Of a DNA stretch of 64,000 bases, positions 18,175 to 26,413 are shown in pieces; the first letter of the stretch is position 1; the number at the start of each line of letters is the position of its first letter. The DNA is from Poseidonocella sp. HB161398 (GTDB lineage Bacteria > Pseudomonadota > Alphaproteobacteria > Rhodobacterales > Rhodobacteraceae). The notes under the pieces are model-generated. The model did not search any database, had not been told where the DNA came from, and saw nothing but the letters and a program-made list of their open reading frames with translations. Where the stretch lies: contig NZ_VATA01000006.1 of assembly GCF_005870025.1 (NCBI RefSeq), positions 62,001-126,000 on the forward strand, written 5' to 3'. A program made the position numbers and the translations under genes.

Positions 18175-18705
18175 ATGACCGCCAGACGTCTCGCCCCGCT
18201 GCTGGCCGCTGCCCTGCTGGCCGCTGCGCCCGCCCGCGCCGCGCCGCTGCCCGCCGCCGTCTTCGACATCCAGTTCATCAATTTCAGCCAGGAGGCCGAG
18301 TTCGGCGCCGATACCAGCGCCGAGGAGGCGCGCGCGCAGATGCTCTCGGCCGAGTACCGCAGGCTGCTCGCGGAAAGCGGCCGCTACCGGCTGGTCGACA
18401 CGGGCCCCGCCGGCGCGGCGGTCGCGCTCCATGGCAACCCGTTCAGCTGCAATGCCTGCGAGGCCGGGATCGCCGGAGACCTGGGCGCCGAGCGCTCCTT
18501 CACCGGTGCGGTGCAGAAGCTCTCGGTGCTGGTGCAGACCATCATCATCCGCGAGACCGATGCAGAGAGCGGCGAGGTGCTGGCGCTCTACCAGACCGAC
18601 ATCCGCGGCAATACCGACGAGGCCTGGCGGCGCGGGCTGCGCTGGCTGATGGCGCACCGGATGCTGCCCGGCACGGCCGGGCTCGACGGCGGCGGCGCGC
18701 CCTGA
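18175..18705 (+). CDS. DUF2380-like periplasmic protein
   Basis: 176 aa with a Sec signal peptide (LAPLLAAALLAAAPARA-AP). The mature part starts AVFDIQFINFSQEAEFG and has a CNAC pair (FSCNACEAG) and an LSVLVQTIIIRETDAESGEV segment resembling DUF2380 proteins, which often sit near periplasmic alcohol dehydrogenase genes in Rhodobacteraceae. The two Cys could bind a metal or form a disulfide. Function unknown. It converges on the GntR gene with only 10 bp between stops. Confidence 0.6.
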   Translation: MTARRLAPLLAAALLAAAPARAAPLPAAVFDIQFINFSQEAEFGADTSAEEARAQMLSAEYRRLLAESGRYRLVDTGPAGAAVALHGNPFSCNACEAGIAGDLGAERSFTGAVQKLSVLVQTIIIRETDAESGEVLALYQTDIRGNTDEAWRRGLRWLMAHRMLPGTAGLDGGGAP

Positions 18706-18708
18706 GCG

Positions 18709-18724
18709 CCGGCCCTCAGGCCGG
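18709..18724. terminator. Bidirectional hairpin between convergent genes
   Basis: CCGGCC-CTCA-GGCCGG, a perfect 6-bp stem with a 4-nt loop, overlaps the end of the GntR frame and lies 3 nt after the DUF2380-like stop. Confidence 0.4.
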
Positions 18725-19396
18725 GGCCGTCCGGGCCGCCAGATGCGCGGTCAGCTTCCGCCCCTCGGCCAGGTTGTGCTCTTCGGCCAGCTGGCCCGCG
18801 CGCTCGGCATCGCCTGCAAGGATCGCCTCGACCATCGGCACGTGCTGGGCGTAGATCTCCGCCCCGCCCGGCAGGAGCGCGTCGCTCGAGCGGATGTACA
18901 TGCGGATCTGCTGCTCGATCAGCCGGTACTGCGACATCAGCCGCCCATGCCCGGCCGCCGCGATGATCGCCTTGTGGAGCGCGAAATCCGCCTCGGCGAT
19001 CTCGTCCCCCGTCCCGCCGGCGCAGGCGGCCGACAGATCGGCCAGTGCGGCGCCGATGCTCTCGCGGATCGCGCCGCCGGGCCCGGCGGCGACAAGCTGC
19101 GCGGCCAGCCGCTCCAGCGCCGAGCGCAGCGTATAGAGCTCGCGCACGTCCTGCGGCCCCAGCGACAGCACCCGCCAGCCGGTATAGGGCACCAGCGTCA
19201 CCAGCCCTTCCTGCGCCAGCTGGTGCAGCGCCGAGCGCAGCGTCGCCCGCGACAGGTTCATTTCTTCGGACAGGTTGATCTCGGTGATCCGCTCTCCCGG
19301 CTCGATCGCGCCCGTCACGATCGCCTCGCGCAGCGTCTCGATCGCCTGGACCTCGACCGGCTTGCGCTCGATTTTCGGCAATGACTTGCGGGCCAT
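18716..19396 (-). CDS. GntR family regulator, FadR/VanR subfamily
   Basis: 226 aa. The start is the ATG at 19396 (MARKSLPKIERK) with GGAGAG upstream; the frame is open further but without a plausible start. The winged helix is EAIVTGAIEPGERITEINLS then LSRATLRSALHQLAQEGLV, and the all-helical FCD ligand domain follows with metal-site-like residues in EADFALHKAII and EEHN near the C-terminus. Such regulators sense organic acids. It has no obvious catabolic partner next to it. Confidence 0.88.
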   Translation of the reverse strand: MARKSLPKIERKPVEVQAIETLREAIVTGAIEPGERITEINLSEEMNLSRATLRSALHQLAQEGLVTLVPYTGWRVLSLGPQDVRELYTLRSALERLAAQLVAAGPGGAIRESIGAALADLSAACAGGTGDEIAEADFALHKAIIAAAGHGRLMSQYRLIEQQIRMYIRSSDALLPGGAEIYAQHVPMVEAILAGDAERAGQLAEEHNLAEGRKLTAHLAARTAPA

Positions 19397-19585
19397 TCGG
19401 GAGCTCTCCTTGCAGATCCGCGCGACTATAGGCGGATTGCCGGGCGGATGCCATGGCGCGCGGCGGCAGGCGCGCGGCGGAAAATCTCCGCGACGGCAGT
19501 TGCGCAAACGCCCCGGGCGCGCCAGTCTCGCTACGGGGCGCGGCCGCGTCCCGGCAGGGCGGCCGCGCGGACCGGAGGAGGTCCG

Positions 19586-20458
19586 ATGGACGAACGCGAT
19601 GCCGATGCCGCCCGCCACGCGGGAGAGAGCTGCCTGCGGGCGGACGAGGATCTCGATTTCCTGCATCGCGACGAGATGCGCGGCGTCAGGCTGCAGCTCG
19701 ATTTCCAGAAGGCCGAGACGCTGCTTGCGGCGCATGGCATCGCCCATGCCGTCGTCGTCTTCGGCGGCACGCGCATCCCGGCACCGGAGGCGGCCCGCGC
19801 CGCCCTCGCCCGCTGCGAGGCCGCGGCCCTGCGCGATCCCGCCGATCCGGGCGCCGCGCGCTGCGCCGCCATCGCCCGCCGCCTGGCGGAGAAGAGCCAT
19901 TACTACGAGACCGCCCGCGCCTTCGGCCGGATCGCCGGCGCCGCGCAGATGCGCGACGGCGGGCGGCTGGCCGTCGTCACCGGCGGCGGGCCCGGCATCA
20001 TGGAGGCCGCCAACCGCGGCGCGCTCGAAGCCGGGGCGAAGAGCGTCGGGCTGAATATCGCGCTGCCGAAGGAGCAGCGGCCGAACCCCTACCTGACGCC
20101 CGAGCTCTGCCTCGCCTTCCGCTATTTCGGCATGCGCAAGATGCATTTCCTGATGCGCGCCCGCGCGCTCGTCGTCTTTCCCGGCGGCTACGGCACGCTC
20201 GACGAGCTGTTCGAGACGCTGACCCTGATCCAGACCCGCAAGATCCGGCCAGTGCCGGTCATCCTCGTTGGCCGCGCCTTCTGGGACCGCGCCGTCGATA
20301 TCGGCTTCCTCGCAGAGGAGGGCGTGATCGGCCCGGAGGATGGCGGGCTCTTCGCCCATGCCGAGACGGCGGCGGAGATCTGGGAGGCGATCCTCGGCTG
20401 GTACCGCCGCCGGGGCAATCCGCTGGAGGCAGCGGGCGACGAAAGGGGAGAGACATGA
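19586..20458 (+). CDS. LOG family protein (Rossmann-fold nucleotide hydrolase)
   Basis: 290 aa from the ATG at 19586 with GGAGGAG upstream. Signature motifs are VVTGGGPGIMEAANRGA (about 132-148) and FPGGYGTLDELFE (PGGxGTxxE). LOG proteins hydrolyse nucleoside monophosphates such as cytokinin ribotides to free base and ribose phosphate. The protein is longer than compact LOGs because of an N-terminal helical region of about 100 residues. Its stop overlaps the next gene by 4 nt, coupling it to an MBL-type RNase. Confidence 0.85.
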   Translation: MDERDADAARHAGESCLRADEDLDFLHRDEMRGVRLQLDFQKAETLLAAHGIAHAVVVFGGTRIPAPEAARAALARCEAAALRDPADPGAARCAAIARRLAEKSHYYETARAFGRIAGAAQMRDGGRLAVVTGGGPGIMEAANRGALEAGAKSVGLNIALPKEQRPNPYLTPELCLAFRYFGMRKMHFLMRARALVVFPGGYGTLDELFETLTLIQTRKIRPVPVILVGRAFWDRAVDIGFLAEEGVIGPEDGGLFAHAETAAEIWEAILGWYRRRGNPLEAAGDERGET

Positions 20459-21828
20459 AGATCACCTTCCACGGGGCAGCAGGCGAGGTCACCGGCTCCT
20501 GCCATCTGGTCGAATGCGCGGGCAAGCGGATCCTGGTCGATTGCGGCATGTTCCAGGGCCGCCGCGACCTGCGCCAGGACAATGCCGCGCCCTTCGGCTT
20601 CGAGCCGCGCGCGCTCGACCTGGTGCTGCTGACCCATGCCCATCTCGACCATTGCGGGCGGCTGCCGCTGCTGGCCGCGCGCGGCTTCGACGGCGAGATC
20701 GTCTCCACCCCCGCGACCGCTGACCTGGCGCGGCTGGTGATGATGGACGCGGCGCATCTGCAGGAGGAGGACGCCAGGCGCGACCGGCTGCATGGCGATG
20801 CCGATGCCGAGCCGCTCTACGACACGCTCGACGCGCTCGACGCCGTCGACCTTTTCGGCCGCAAGCCCGGCTATGGCGAGCGGCTGGAGCTCTTCCCCGG
20901 CATCGCCGCCACCTACTTTCCCGCCGGGCACATCCTCGGCTCGGCTTCGATCCTGCTCGAGCTCGAAGAGGAGGGCCGCCGCCGCCGGGTGCTGTTCTCG
21001 GGCGATATCGGCCCGGAGGAGCGGCCGCTTCTCGACCCGGCCTCCCCGCCGGGAGAGGCCGATGTCGTGGTGATGGAGTCGACCTATGGCGACCGCGACC
21101 ACCGCGCCTTCTCCGCCACGGTGGCCGAGTTCCACGCCGCGCTGCGCCGCGCGATCGAGCATGACGGCAATGTCATCATCCCGACCTTCGCGCTCGAGCG
21201 CGCGCAGGAGCTGCTCTGGGTGATCCGGCAGGGCATCGAGACGGACACGCTGCCCGCCGATCTGCCGGTCTATCTCGACAGTCCCATGGCGATCTCGGCG
21301 ACGCGGATCTTCCGCCGCCACCCCGATGCGATGCGCGCGGATCTGGGCGAGGCGCTGCGCGCCGGGCGCGACCCGTTCCGGATGAAGGGGCTGCATTTCG
21401 TGCGCGAGGCGCGCGACTCGATGGAGCTCAACCGCGGCAAGGGCGGCAAGGTCATCATGGCGGGCTCGGGCATGTGCACCGGCGGGCGGGTGCGCCATCA
21501 CCTGCGCCACAATCTCGGCAATCCGGAGAGCCACGTGATCTTCGTCGGCTTCGCCGCCGAAGGCACGCTGGCGCGGATCATCATCGACGGCGCGCGCGAG
21601 GTGAAGCTCTTCGGCCAGGCGGTGCCGGTGCGGGCGCGGATCCACACGATCAACGGCTTCTCCGCCCATGCCGGGGCGAGCGAGCTGGCGCGCTGGCACG
21701 CCCGCACCGGCACGCCGTCGCGGACCTTCCTGGTGCATGGCGAGCCGCATGCGCTCGAGGCGCTGGCCCGGCGCCTCTCCCCGGCGCGGACCGCGATCCC
21801 GAAGGCGCACGAGTCCTTCACGCTCTGA
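20455..21828 (+). CDS. Metallo-beta-lactamase/beta-CASP RNase-like protein
   Basis: 457 aa, full length for the family. The metal site HAHLDHCGR is near residue 61, the second His in PAGHILGS and an Asp in FSGDIGPEERP; beta-CASP motifs are ESTYGDRDH, IPTFALERAQE and GFSAHAGASEL, with an RMK-specificity (Zn-dependent RNA exonuclease) GSGMCTGGR. The family (CPSF73/YsyH-like) degrades or processes RNA in the cytoplasm. Translationally coupled to the LOG gene. Confidence 0.9.
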   Translation: MKITFHGAAGEVTGSCHLVECAGKRILVDCGMFQGRRDLRQDNAAPFGFEPRALDLVLLTHAHLDHCGRLPLLAARGFDGEIVSTPATADLARLVMMDAAHLQEEDARRDRLHGDADAEPLYDTLDALDAVDLFGRKPGYGERLELFPGIAATYFPAGHILGSASILLELEEEGRRRRVLFSGDIGPEERPLLDPASPPGEADVVVMESTYGDRDHRAFSATVAEFHAALRRAIEHDGNVIIPTFALERAQELLWVIRQGIETDTLPADLPVYLDSPMAISATRIFRRHPDAMRADLGEALRAGRDPFRMKGLHFVREARDSMELNRGKGGKVIMAGSGMCTGGRVRHHLRHNLGNPESHVIFVGFAAEGTLARIIIDGAREVKLFGQAVPVRARIHTINGFSAHAGASELARWHARTGTPSRTFLVHGEPHALEALARRLSPARTAIPKAHESFTL

Positions 21829-22922
21829 CGCCCCCGGCACGTGACCGCCGGACCCTGCCGGCCGGTCCTCCGCGGCATCTCGCTCGCCATAGGGCAGCGC
21901 CTGCGGTCGGATGGCAGAGCCCATCCGCTGCGCCCGTCGCGCCCGCCATATCCCTGGGACCGCCGCCCCAGCGCGCGGCCTCCGGACCTGCCAGCGGCAA
22001 AGGCAGCAGCCAGCCCGGCAGACACCGGCAAGGGCGCCGCGGACCCGCGTTCCTCCGTCCGGGCAGGTTCCGAGCTCCGCCATCTAGACGTCGGCGAGCA
22101 AGTCGCTCTTGCCGCTCCGGCCGCTAGAATTGCGCCGTCTCCGACGCCCCGCACAGGTCGCGGCCGTCAGGCGGACAACCTGCGGGGCCGCAAGATCGTC
22201 ACGAGCGCTCAGGCTCGCCGCCCCCAGTCCCATTGGACCGCCGCACCGAAACACGTGACGGCGGGCCCGGCTCGGGCCGCGCTACTTCCGCGAGTGCCCC
22301 GCCCCGAGGCCCGACCGGCAACGGCGTTCCTGGCGACCGGATCAACAGCTCCGGCTGCGGGCCGCGCCCGCCTGATCGAGGGGCCTGCGACCGGGCGACG
22401 TGCCGCGCCAGCCGACCGCCGAGAGTGCACCCGGCGACGGGAGCAAGCGCACTGTCTGCATGGCGTGCCGGTCCCTTCGCAGGCCCGCCAACGACTGGCC
22501 TGCCCCGCCGGTCAAGCACCGCACCGGCGACAGCACTTCCGGCGACGGGATCAAGCGCTCCGGCTATCGGTTGTGCCGGCTCCATCGCGGGCGGTCTGCC
22601 GACCGGTGTGCCGCACCGGGCCGATCACCCGTACTAAAGGCGACGGGATCAAGCTCTCCGGCTGTCCGTTGTGCCAGCTCCACCGTGGACGGGCTGGAGC
22701 ACCGGGCCGACCATTCGACCGGCGACGGCATCAACCGCGCCGGCTGCGTCTCGTGTCTGACCCGACGTGAGTCGGCGACTGGCCGGCCTGCCGCTCCACC
22801 CCGCCGGAAAACGGGCAGCAGCGCAGCCAGGGACAGGGTCGAACGCAATCGCTGCCCATCCGATCACGGGACAGCGGCCTGCCGGGCAGCGTGCTGACTG
22901 CAAGGCGGCCGGGGAGCGGAGC
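21829..22922. other. 1.1-kb non-coding region containing degenerate repeats
   Basis: No frame gives a recognisable protein. The right half carries about six degenerate units (see 22332-22865). The left half is plain GC-rich sequence with no clear hairpin. Confidence 0.5.
22332..22865. repeat. Degenerate ~100-bp tandem repeat
   Basis: A core GGCGACGGGATCAAGC followed by GCTCCGGCT begins at 22332, 22433, 22541, 22639 and 22721, with a decayed copy near 22831. Spacings are 101, 108, 98, 82 and about 110. The cores are best kept at 22541 and 22639, which also share a following TTGTGCC-GCTCCA. Units are not in one reading frame, so the array is unlikely to be a repeat protein. No known element is recognised. 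Confidence 0.6.
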
Positions 22923-23360
22923 TCAGGCCGGTTCGTAGAAGCTGCGCAGCAGCTCGATCGCGCCCGGCAGGCCGTCGCGGCGGGCGCGCGCCCAGAAGGC
23001 GTCGGAGCCCAGATCGCGGAACCCCTCGAACCCGGCGAGATCCTCGGCGTCGACATTGCGGAAGCCCATGCTCCAGTCGGCGAACATGCGCGCGGGCACG
23101 GTCGTCTCGGAGAGGACCAGGATCGAATGGTGGCGCCGGTCGGCGCGGACGCAGTCCCAGATCTCCTCGAGCCCCGCCCCCGGCCCCTCGAGGACCTGCA
23201 GGAAATGGCCGCGCGCATGCGCGGGGTCCTCGCGGTAGATCAGGAGCCCGGTCACCCCCGCGGCCGCATTGGCGCGGCGGCTGTGGCCGAGAAGCGCCGC
23301 CAGCGCCTCCGCCCCGAACGGGCGGCGCGCCTGGCTGACATAGATGAGCTGGTGGATCAT
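22923..23360 (-). CDS. BLUF domain blue-light sensor protein
   Basis: 145 aa, a single BLUF domain. Flavin-site residues are all in place: Tyr7 (LIYVSQA), Asn31 (RANAAAGVTGLLIY), Gln55 (FLQVLEG), Trp96 and Met98 (WSMGF). These bind FAD and switch hydrogen bonding under blue light. There is no output domain, so signalling must go through a partner protein. It lies 65 bp after pntB on the same strand but a perfect hairpin separates them. Confidence 0.93.
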   Translation of the reverse strand: MIHQLIYVSQARRPFGAEALAALLGHSRRANAAAGVTGLLIYREDPAHARGHFLQVLEGPGAGLEEIWDCVRADRRHHSILVLSETTVPARMFADWSMGFRNVDAEDLAGFEGFRDLGSDAFWARARRDGLPGAIELLRSFYEPA

Positions 23361-23387
23361 GCCGTTTCCCTCCGGATGGGCGCGAAA

Positions 23388-23410
23388 GCGGGCGGGACCG
23401 TCCCGCCCGC
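23388..23410 (-). terminator. Terminator hairpin after pntB
   Basis: GCGGGCGGGAC and GTCCCGCCCGC are perfect 11-bp arms around one base; in the minus direction a CTTTCG follows. It ends the long operon and is 28 bp ahead of the BLUF start. Confidence 0.55.
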
Positions 23411-23425
23411 CCGCTGCCGTCTGGC

Positions 23426-24811
23426 TCAGGCCACCTTGGCCAGGAGCTGGTCGATCGAGGCGCGCGCGTCGCCGTAGAACATCCGCGTGTTCTCCTTGTA
23501 GAAAAGCGGGTTCTCGATGCCCGAATAGCCGGTGCCCTGGCCGCGCTTCGAGACGAAGACCTGCTTGGCCTTCCAGACCTCGAGGACCGGCATGCCGGCG
23601 ATCGGGCTGCCCGGATCCTCCTGCGCGGCCGGGTTGACGATGTCGTTCGAGCCGATGACGATCACCACGTCGGTCTCGGGGAAGTCCTCGTTGATCTCCT
23701 CCATCTCCAGCACGATGTCATAGGGCACCCGCGCCTCGGCGAGGAGCACGTTCATGTGCCCCGGCAGCCGCCCCGCGACCGGATGGATGGCAAAGCGGAC
23801 TTCCTTGCCGGCGGCGCGCAGCTTCTGGGTCAGCGCGCTGACCGCCTGCTGCGCCTGCGCCACCGCCATGCCGTAGCCCGGCACGATCACCACCCGCTCC
23901 GCCTCCTCGAGCGCGGCGGCCACGCCGTCGGCATCGATGGCGATCTGCTCGCCCTCGATCGCGGCTGCGGCAGAGGCGGTGGTGCCGAAGCCGCCGAGGA
24001 TCACCGACAGGAACTGCCGGTTCATCGCCCGGCACATGATGTAGCTGAGGATCGCGCCCGAGGCGCCGACCAGCGCGCCGGTGACGATCAGCAGGTCGTT
24101 GCCCAAGAGGAACCCGGTCGCAGCCGCCGCCCAGCCGGAATAGCTGTTGAGCATCGAGACCACGACCGGCATGTCCGCCCCGCCGATCGCCAGGACCAGA
24201 TGCGCGCCGATGGCCAGCGCGAGCGCCGTCATCAGCCACAGCGCCCAGTGCACCTCCGCCCCGCCATGGCCGCTAAGAAACACCGCCATCAGCCCCAGCG
24301 AGGCCGCCGCCATGGCGGCGTTAAGCAGGTGCCGGCCCGGCAGGACCAGCGCCTTGCCGTCGAGCCGCCCGGCGAGCTTGCCCCAGGCGACCAGCGAGCC
24401 GGTGAAGGTCACCGCGCCGATGAAGACGCCGAGGAAGACCTCGACCTCGTGGATCGCGCGCTCCGCCCCGGCCAGCCCCGCGGGCGGCACCAGCGCCGAG
24501 TTGATGCCGATGAAGACCGCCGCCAGGCCGACGAAGCTGTGCAGCAGCGCCACGAGCTGCGGCATGCCGGTCATCTCCACCCGCCGCGCGACCACCGCGC
24601 CGATCCCCGCGCCGAGGACCAGCACCGCGCCGAGGACCGGGCCGAGCGGCACCTGCGGGCCCGCGACCGTCGCGCCCACCGCCAGCGCCATGCCGATGAT
24701 GCCGAACCAGACCGCGGTCTTGGCGCTTTCGTGGTTCTTCAGCCCGCCGAGGCTGAGGATGAAGAGCACCGCCGCGGCGATATAGGCGGCCGTCTGAAGT
24801 TCCCCGTTCAT
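23426..24811 (-). CDS. pntB: NAD(P)+ transhydrogenase beta subunit
   Basis: 461 aa. About eight membrane helices fill the first 280 residues; the C-terminal NADP(H)-binding domain III shows [12 protein letters not shown], the loop [14 protein letters not shown] and [16 protein letters not shown]. With PntA it uses the proton gradient to make NADPH from NADH. It follows pntA by 12 nt and closes the catabolic operon, so it probably balances reductant made by the pathway dehydrogenases. Confidence 0.96.
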   Translation of the reverse strand: MNGELQTAAYIAAAVLFILSLGGLKNHESAKTAVWFGIIGMALAVGATVAGPQVPLGPVLGAVLVLGAGIGAVVARRVEMTGMPQLVALLHSFVGLAAVFIGINSALVPPAGLAGAERAIHEVEVFLGVFIGAVTFTGSLVAWGKLAGRLDGKALVLPGRHLLNAAMAAASLGLMAVFLSGHGGAEVHWALWLMTALALAIGAHLVLAIGGADMPVVVSMLNSYSGWAAAATGFLLGNDLLIVTGALVGASGAILSYIMCRAMNRQFLSVILGGFGTTASAAAAIEGEQIAIDADGVAAALEEAERVVIVPGYGMAVAQAQQAVSALTQKLRAAGKEVRFAIHPVAGRLPGHMNVLLAEARVPYDIVLEMEEINEDFPETDVVIVIGSNDIVNPAAQEDPGSPIAGMPVLEVWKAKQVFVSKRGQGTGYSGIENPLFYKENTRMFYGDARASIDQLLAKVA

Positions 24812-24823
24812 GTCCCTTCCTCC

Positions 24824-26392
24824 TCAGGACCTGCGGAACATGGCGAGCATCCTGCGCGTCACCATGAAGCCGCCGACGATATTGATGGTGGCAATGCCGA
24901 CCGCGATGAGCGCGAGGATCCGCGCCAGCGGCAGGTCGGCGCCGGTCTGCAGCAGCGCGCCGAGGATGATGATCCCCGAAATCGCGTTGGTGACCGCCAT
25001 GAGCGGCGTGTGCAGGGCATGCGCCACGCCCCAGATCACCTGGAAGCCGATGAAGACCGCCAGCACGAAGACGATGAAATGCTGCATGAAGGCGGGCGGC
25101 GCATAGAGCCCGATCACCGCCATCAGCACCGCGCCGCAGCCCAGGAGCGCCCATTGCCGCCGCCCGGCCGCGCGCTGCGCCGCTGCCGCCGCCGCGACGA
25201 TCTCCTCCGGGGTCTTCTCGGGGGCGCGCGGCCGCGAGGCGGCGATCGCCTGCACCTTCAGCGGCGGCGGCGGGAAGGTGGTCGCGCCGCGATGCGTCAC
25301 CGTCGCGCCGCGGATCACGTCATCCTCCATGTCATGCACCGCCCGCCCGTCCCTGCCGGGCGTCAGGTCGGCCAGCAGATGGCGGATATTGGTGGAATAG
25401 AGCTCGGAGCTCTGCGCCGCCATCCGCGAGGGCAGGTCGGTATAGCCCAGGATGGTGACGCCGTTTCCGGTCTCGATCCGCTCGTTCGGCACGGTCAGCG
25501 CGCAGTTGCCGCCCCGCTCGGCGGCGAGGTCGACAACGACGGAGCCGGGCTTCATCGCCGCCACCATGTCCGCGGTCCAGAGTTCCGGCGCGGGCCGGCC
25601 GGGGATCAGCGCGGTGGCGATGACGATGTCGATATCGGGCGCCAGCTCGCGGAATTTCTTCAGCTGCGCCTCGCGGAATTCCGGGGAAGAGGGCGCCGCA
25701 TAGCCGCCGGAGGACGCGCCGTCCGCCTGTTCCTCCTCGAAATCGAGATAGACGAATTCGGCGCCCATGCTCTCGATCTGCTCGGCGACTTCCGGGCGCA
25801 CATCGAAGGCCAGCGTCACCGCCCCCAGCGAAGTCGCGGCCCCGATGGCGGCCAGCCCCGCGACGCCCGCGCCGACGATCAGCACCTTCGCGGGCGGCAC
25901 CTTGCCCGCCGCGGTGACCTGCCCGGTGAAGAACCGGCCAAAGCAGTTCCCCGCCTCGATCACCGCGCGGTAGCCCGCGATATTCGCCATCGAGCTCAGC
26001 GCGTCCATCTTCTGCGCGCGGCTGATGCGGGGCACCATGTCCATCGCCACGGTGGTCACGCCCCTGGCCCGCATCCGCTCCAGCTGCCCGCCGTTCTGGG
26101 CGGGGTAGAAGAAGCTGACCACCGTCTGGCCCGCGCGCAGATGCGCCTCCTCCAGCTCGGTCAGCGGGCGGACCTTGGCGACGATCTCCGCCTCGCCCCA
26201 GAGGCTGGCGGCATCGGGCACGACGCGCACGCCCGCGGCGCGGTAGTCGTCATCGGCGAAGCGCGCCGGCAGGCCCGCGCCGCTTTCGACGATCACCTCG
26301 TAGCCCAGCTTGCGGATGTCTCCGGCGGATTTCGGGGTCAGGGCGACCCGGGCCTCGCCGGGCGAGACCTCTCTCGGCACTCCGAATATCAT
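24824..26392 (-). CDS. pntA: NAD(P)+ transhydrogenase alpha subunit
   Basis: 522 aa, the single-chain form (domain I plus alpha2 membrane part) as in E. coli, not the split PntAA/PntAB common in many alphaproteobacteria. The NAD-binding Rossmann motif is VLIVGAGVAGLAAIGAA near residue 170, the conserved RISRAQKMDALSSMANIAGYRA precedes it, and TM segments start about residue 425. It lies 21 nt after the dehydratase gene in the same operon. Confidence 0.95.
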   Translation of the reverse strand: MIFGVPREVSPGEARVALTPKSAGDIRKLGYEVIVESGAGLPARFADDDYRAAGVRVVPDAASLWGEAEIVAKVRPLTELEEAHLRAGQTVVSFFYPAQNGGQLERMRARGVTTVAMDMVPRISRAQKMDALSSMANIAGYRAVIEAGNCFGRFFTGQVTAAGKVPPAKVLIVGAGVAGLAAIGAATSLGAVTLAFDVRPEVAEQIESMGAEFVYLDFEEEQADGASSGGYAAPSSPEFREAQLKKFRELAPDIDIVIATALIPGRPAPELWTADMVAAMKPGSVVVDLAAERGGNCALTVPNERIETGNGVTILGYTDLPSRMAAQSSELYSTNIRHLLADLTPGRDGRAVHDMEDDVIRGATVTHRGATTFPPPPLKVQAIAASRPRAPEKTPEEIVAAAAAAQRAAGRRQWALLGCGAVLMAVIGLYAPPAFMQHFIVFVLAVFIGFQVIWGVAHALHTPLMAVTNAISGIIILGALLQTGADLPLARILALIAVGIATINIVGGFMVTRRMLAMFRRS

Positions 26393-26413
26393 CGGGTGTC
26401 TCCTGTCTTTGTC

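Noticed and set aside
22332-22865. CRISPR array
   Set aside because: Units are degenerate throughout and there are no identical repeats with unique spacers, and no cas genes.
22233-22897. Repeat protein encoded by the 100-bp array
   Set aside because: Successive units fall in different frames (spacings 101, 108, 98, 82), and the translation lacks a stable pattern.
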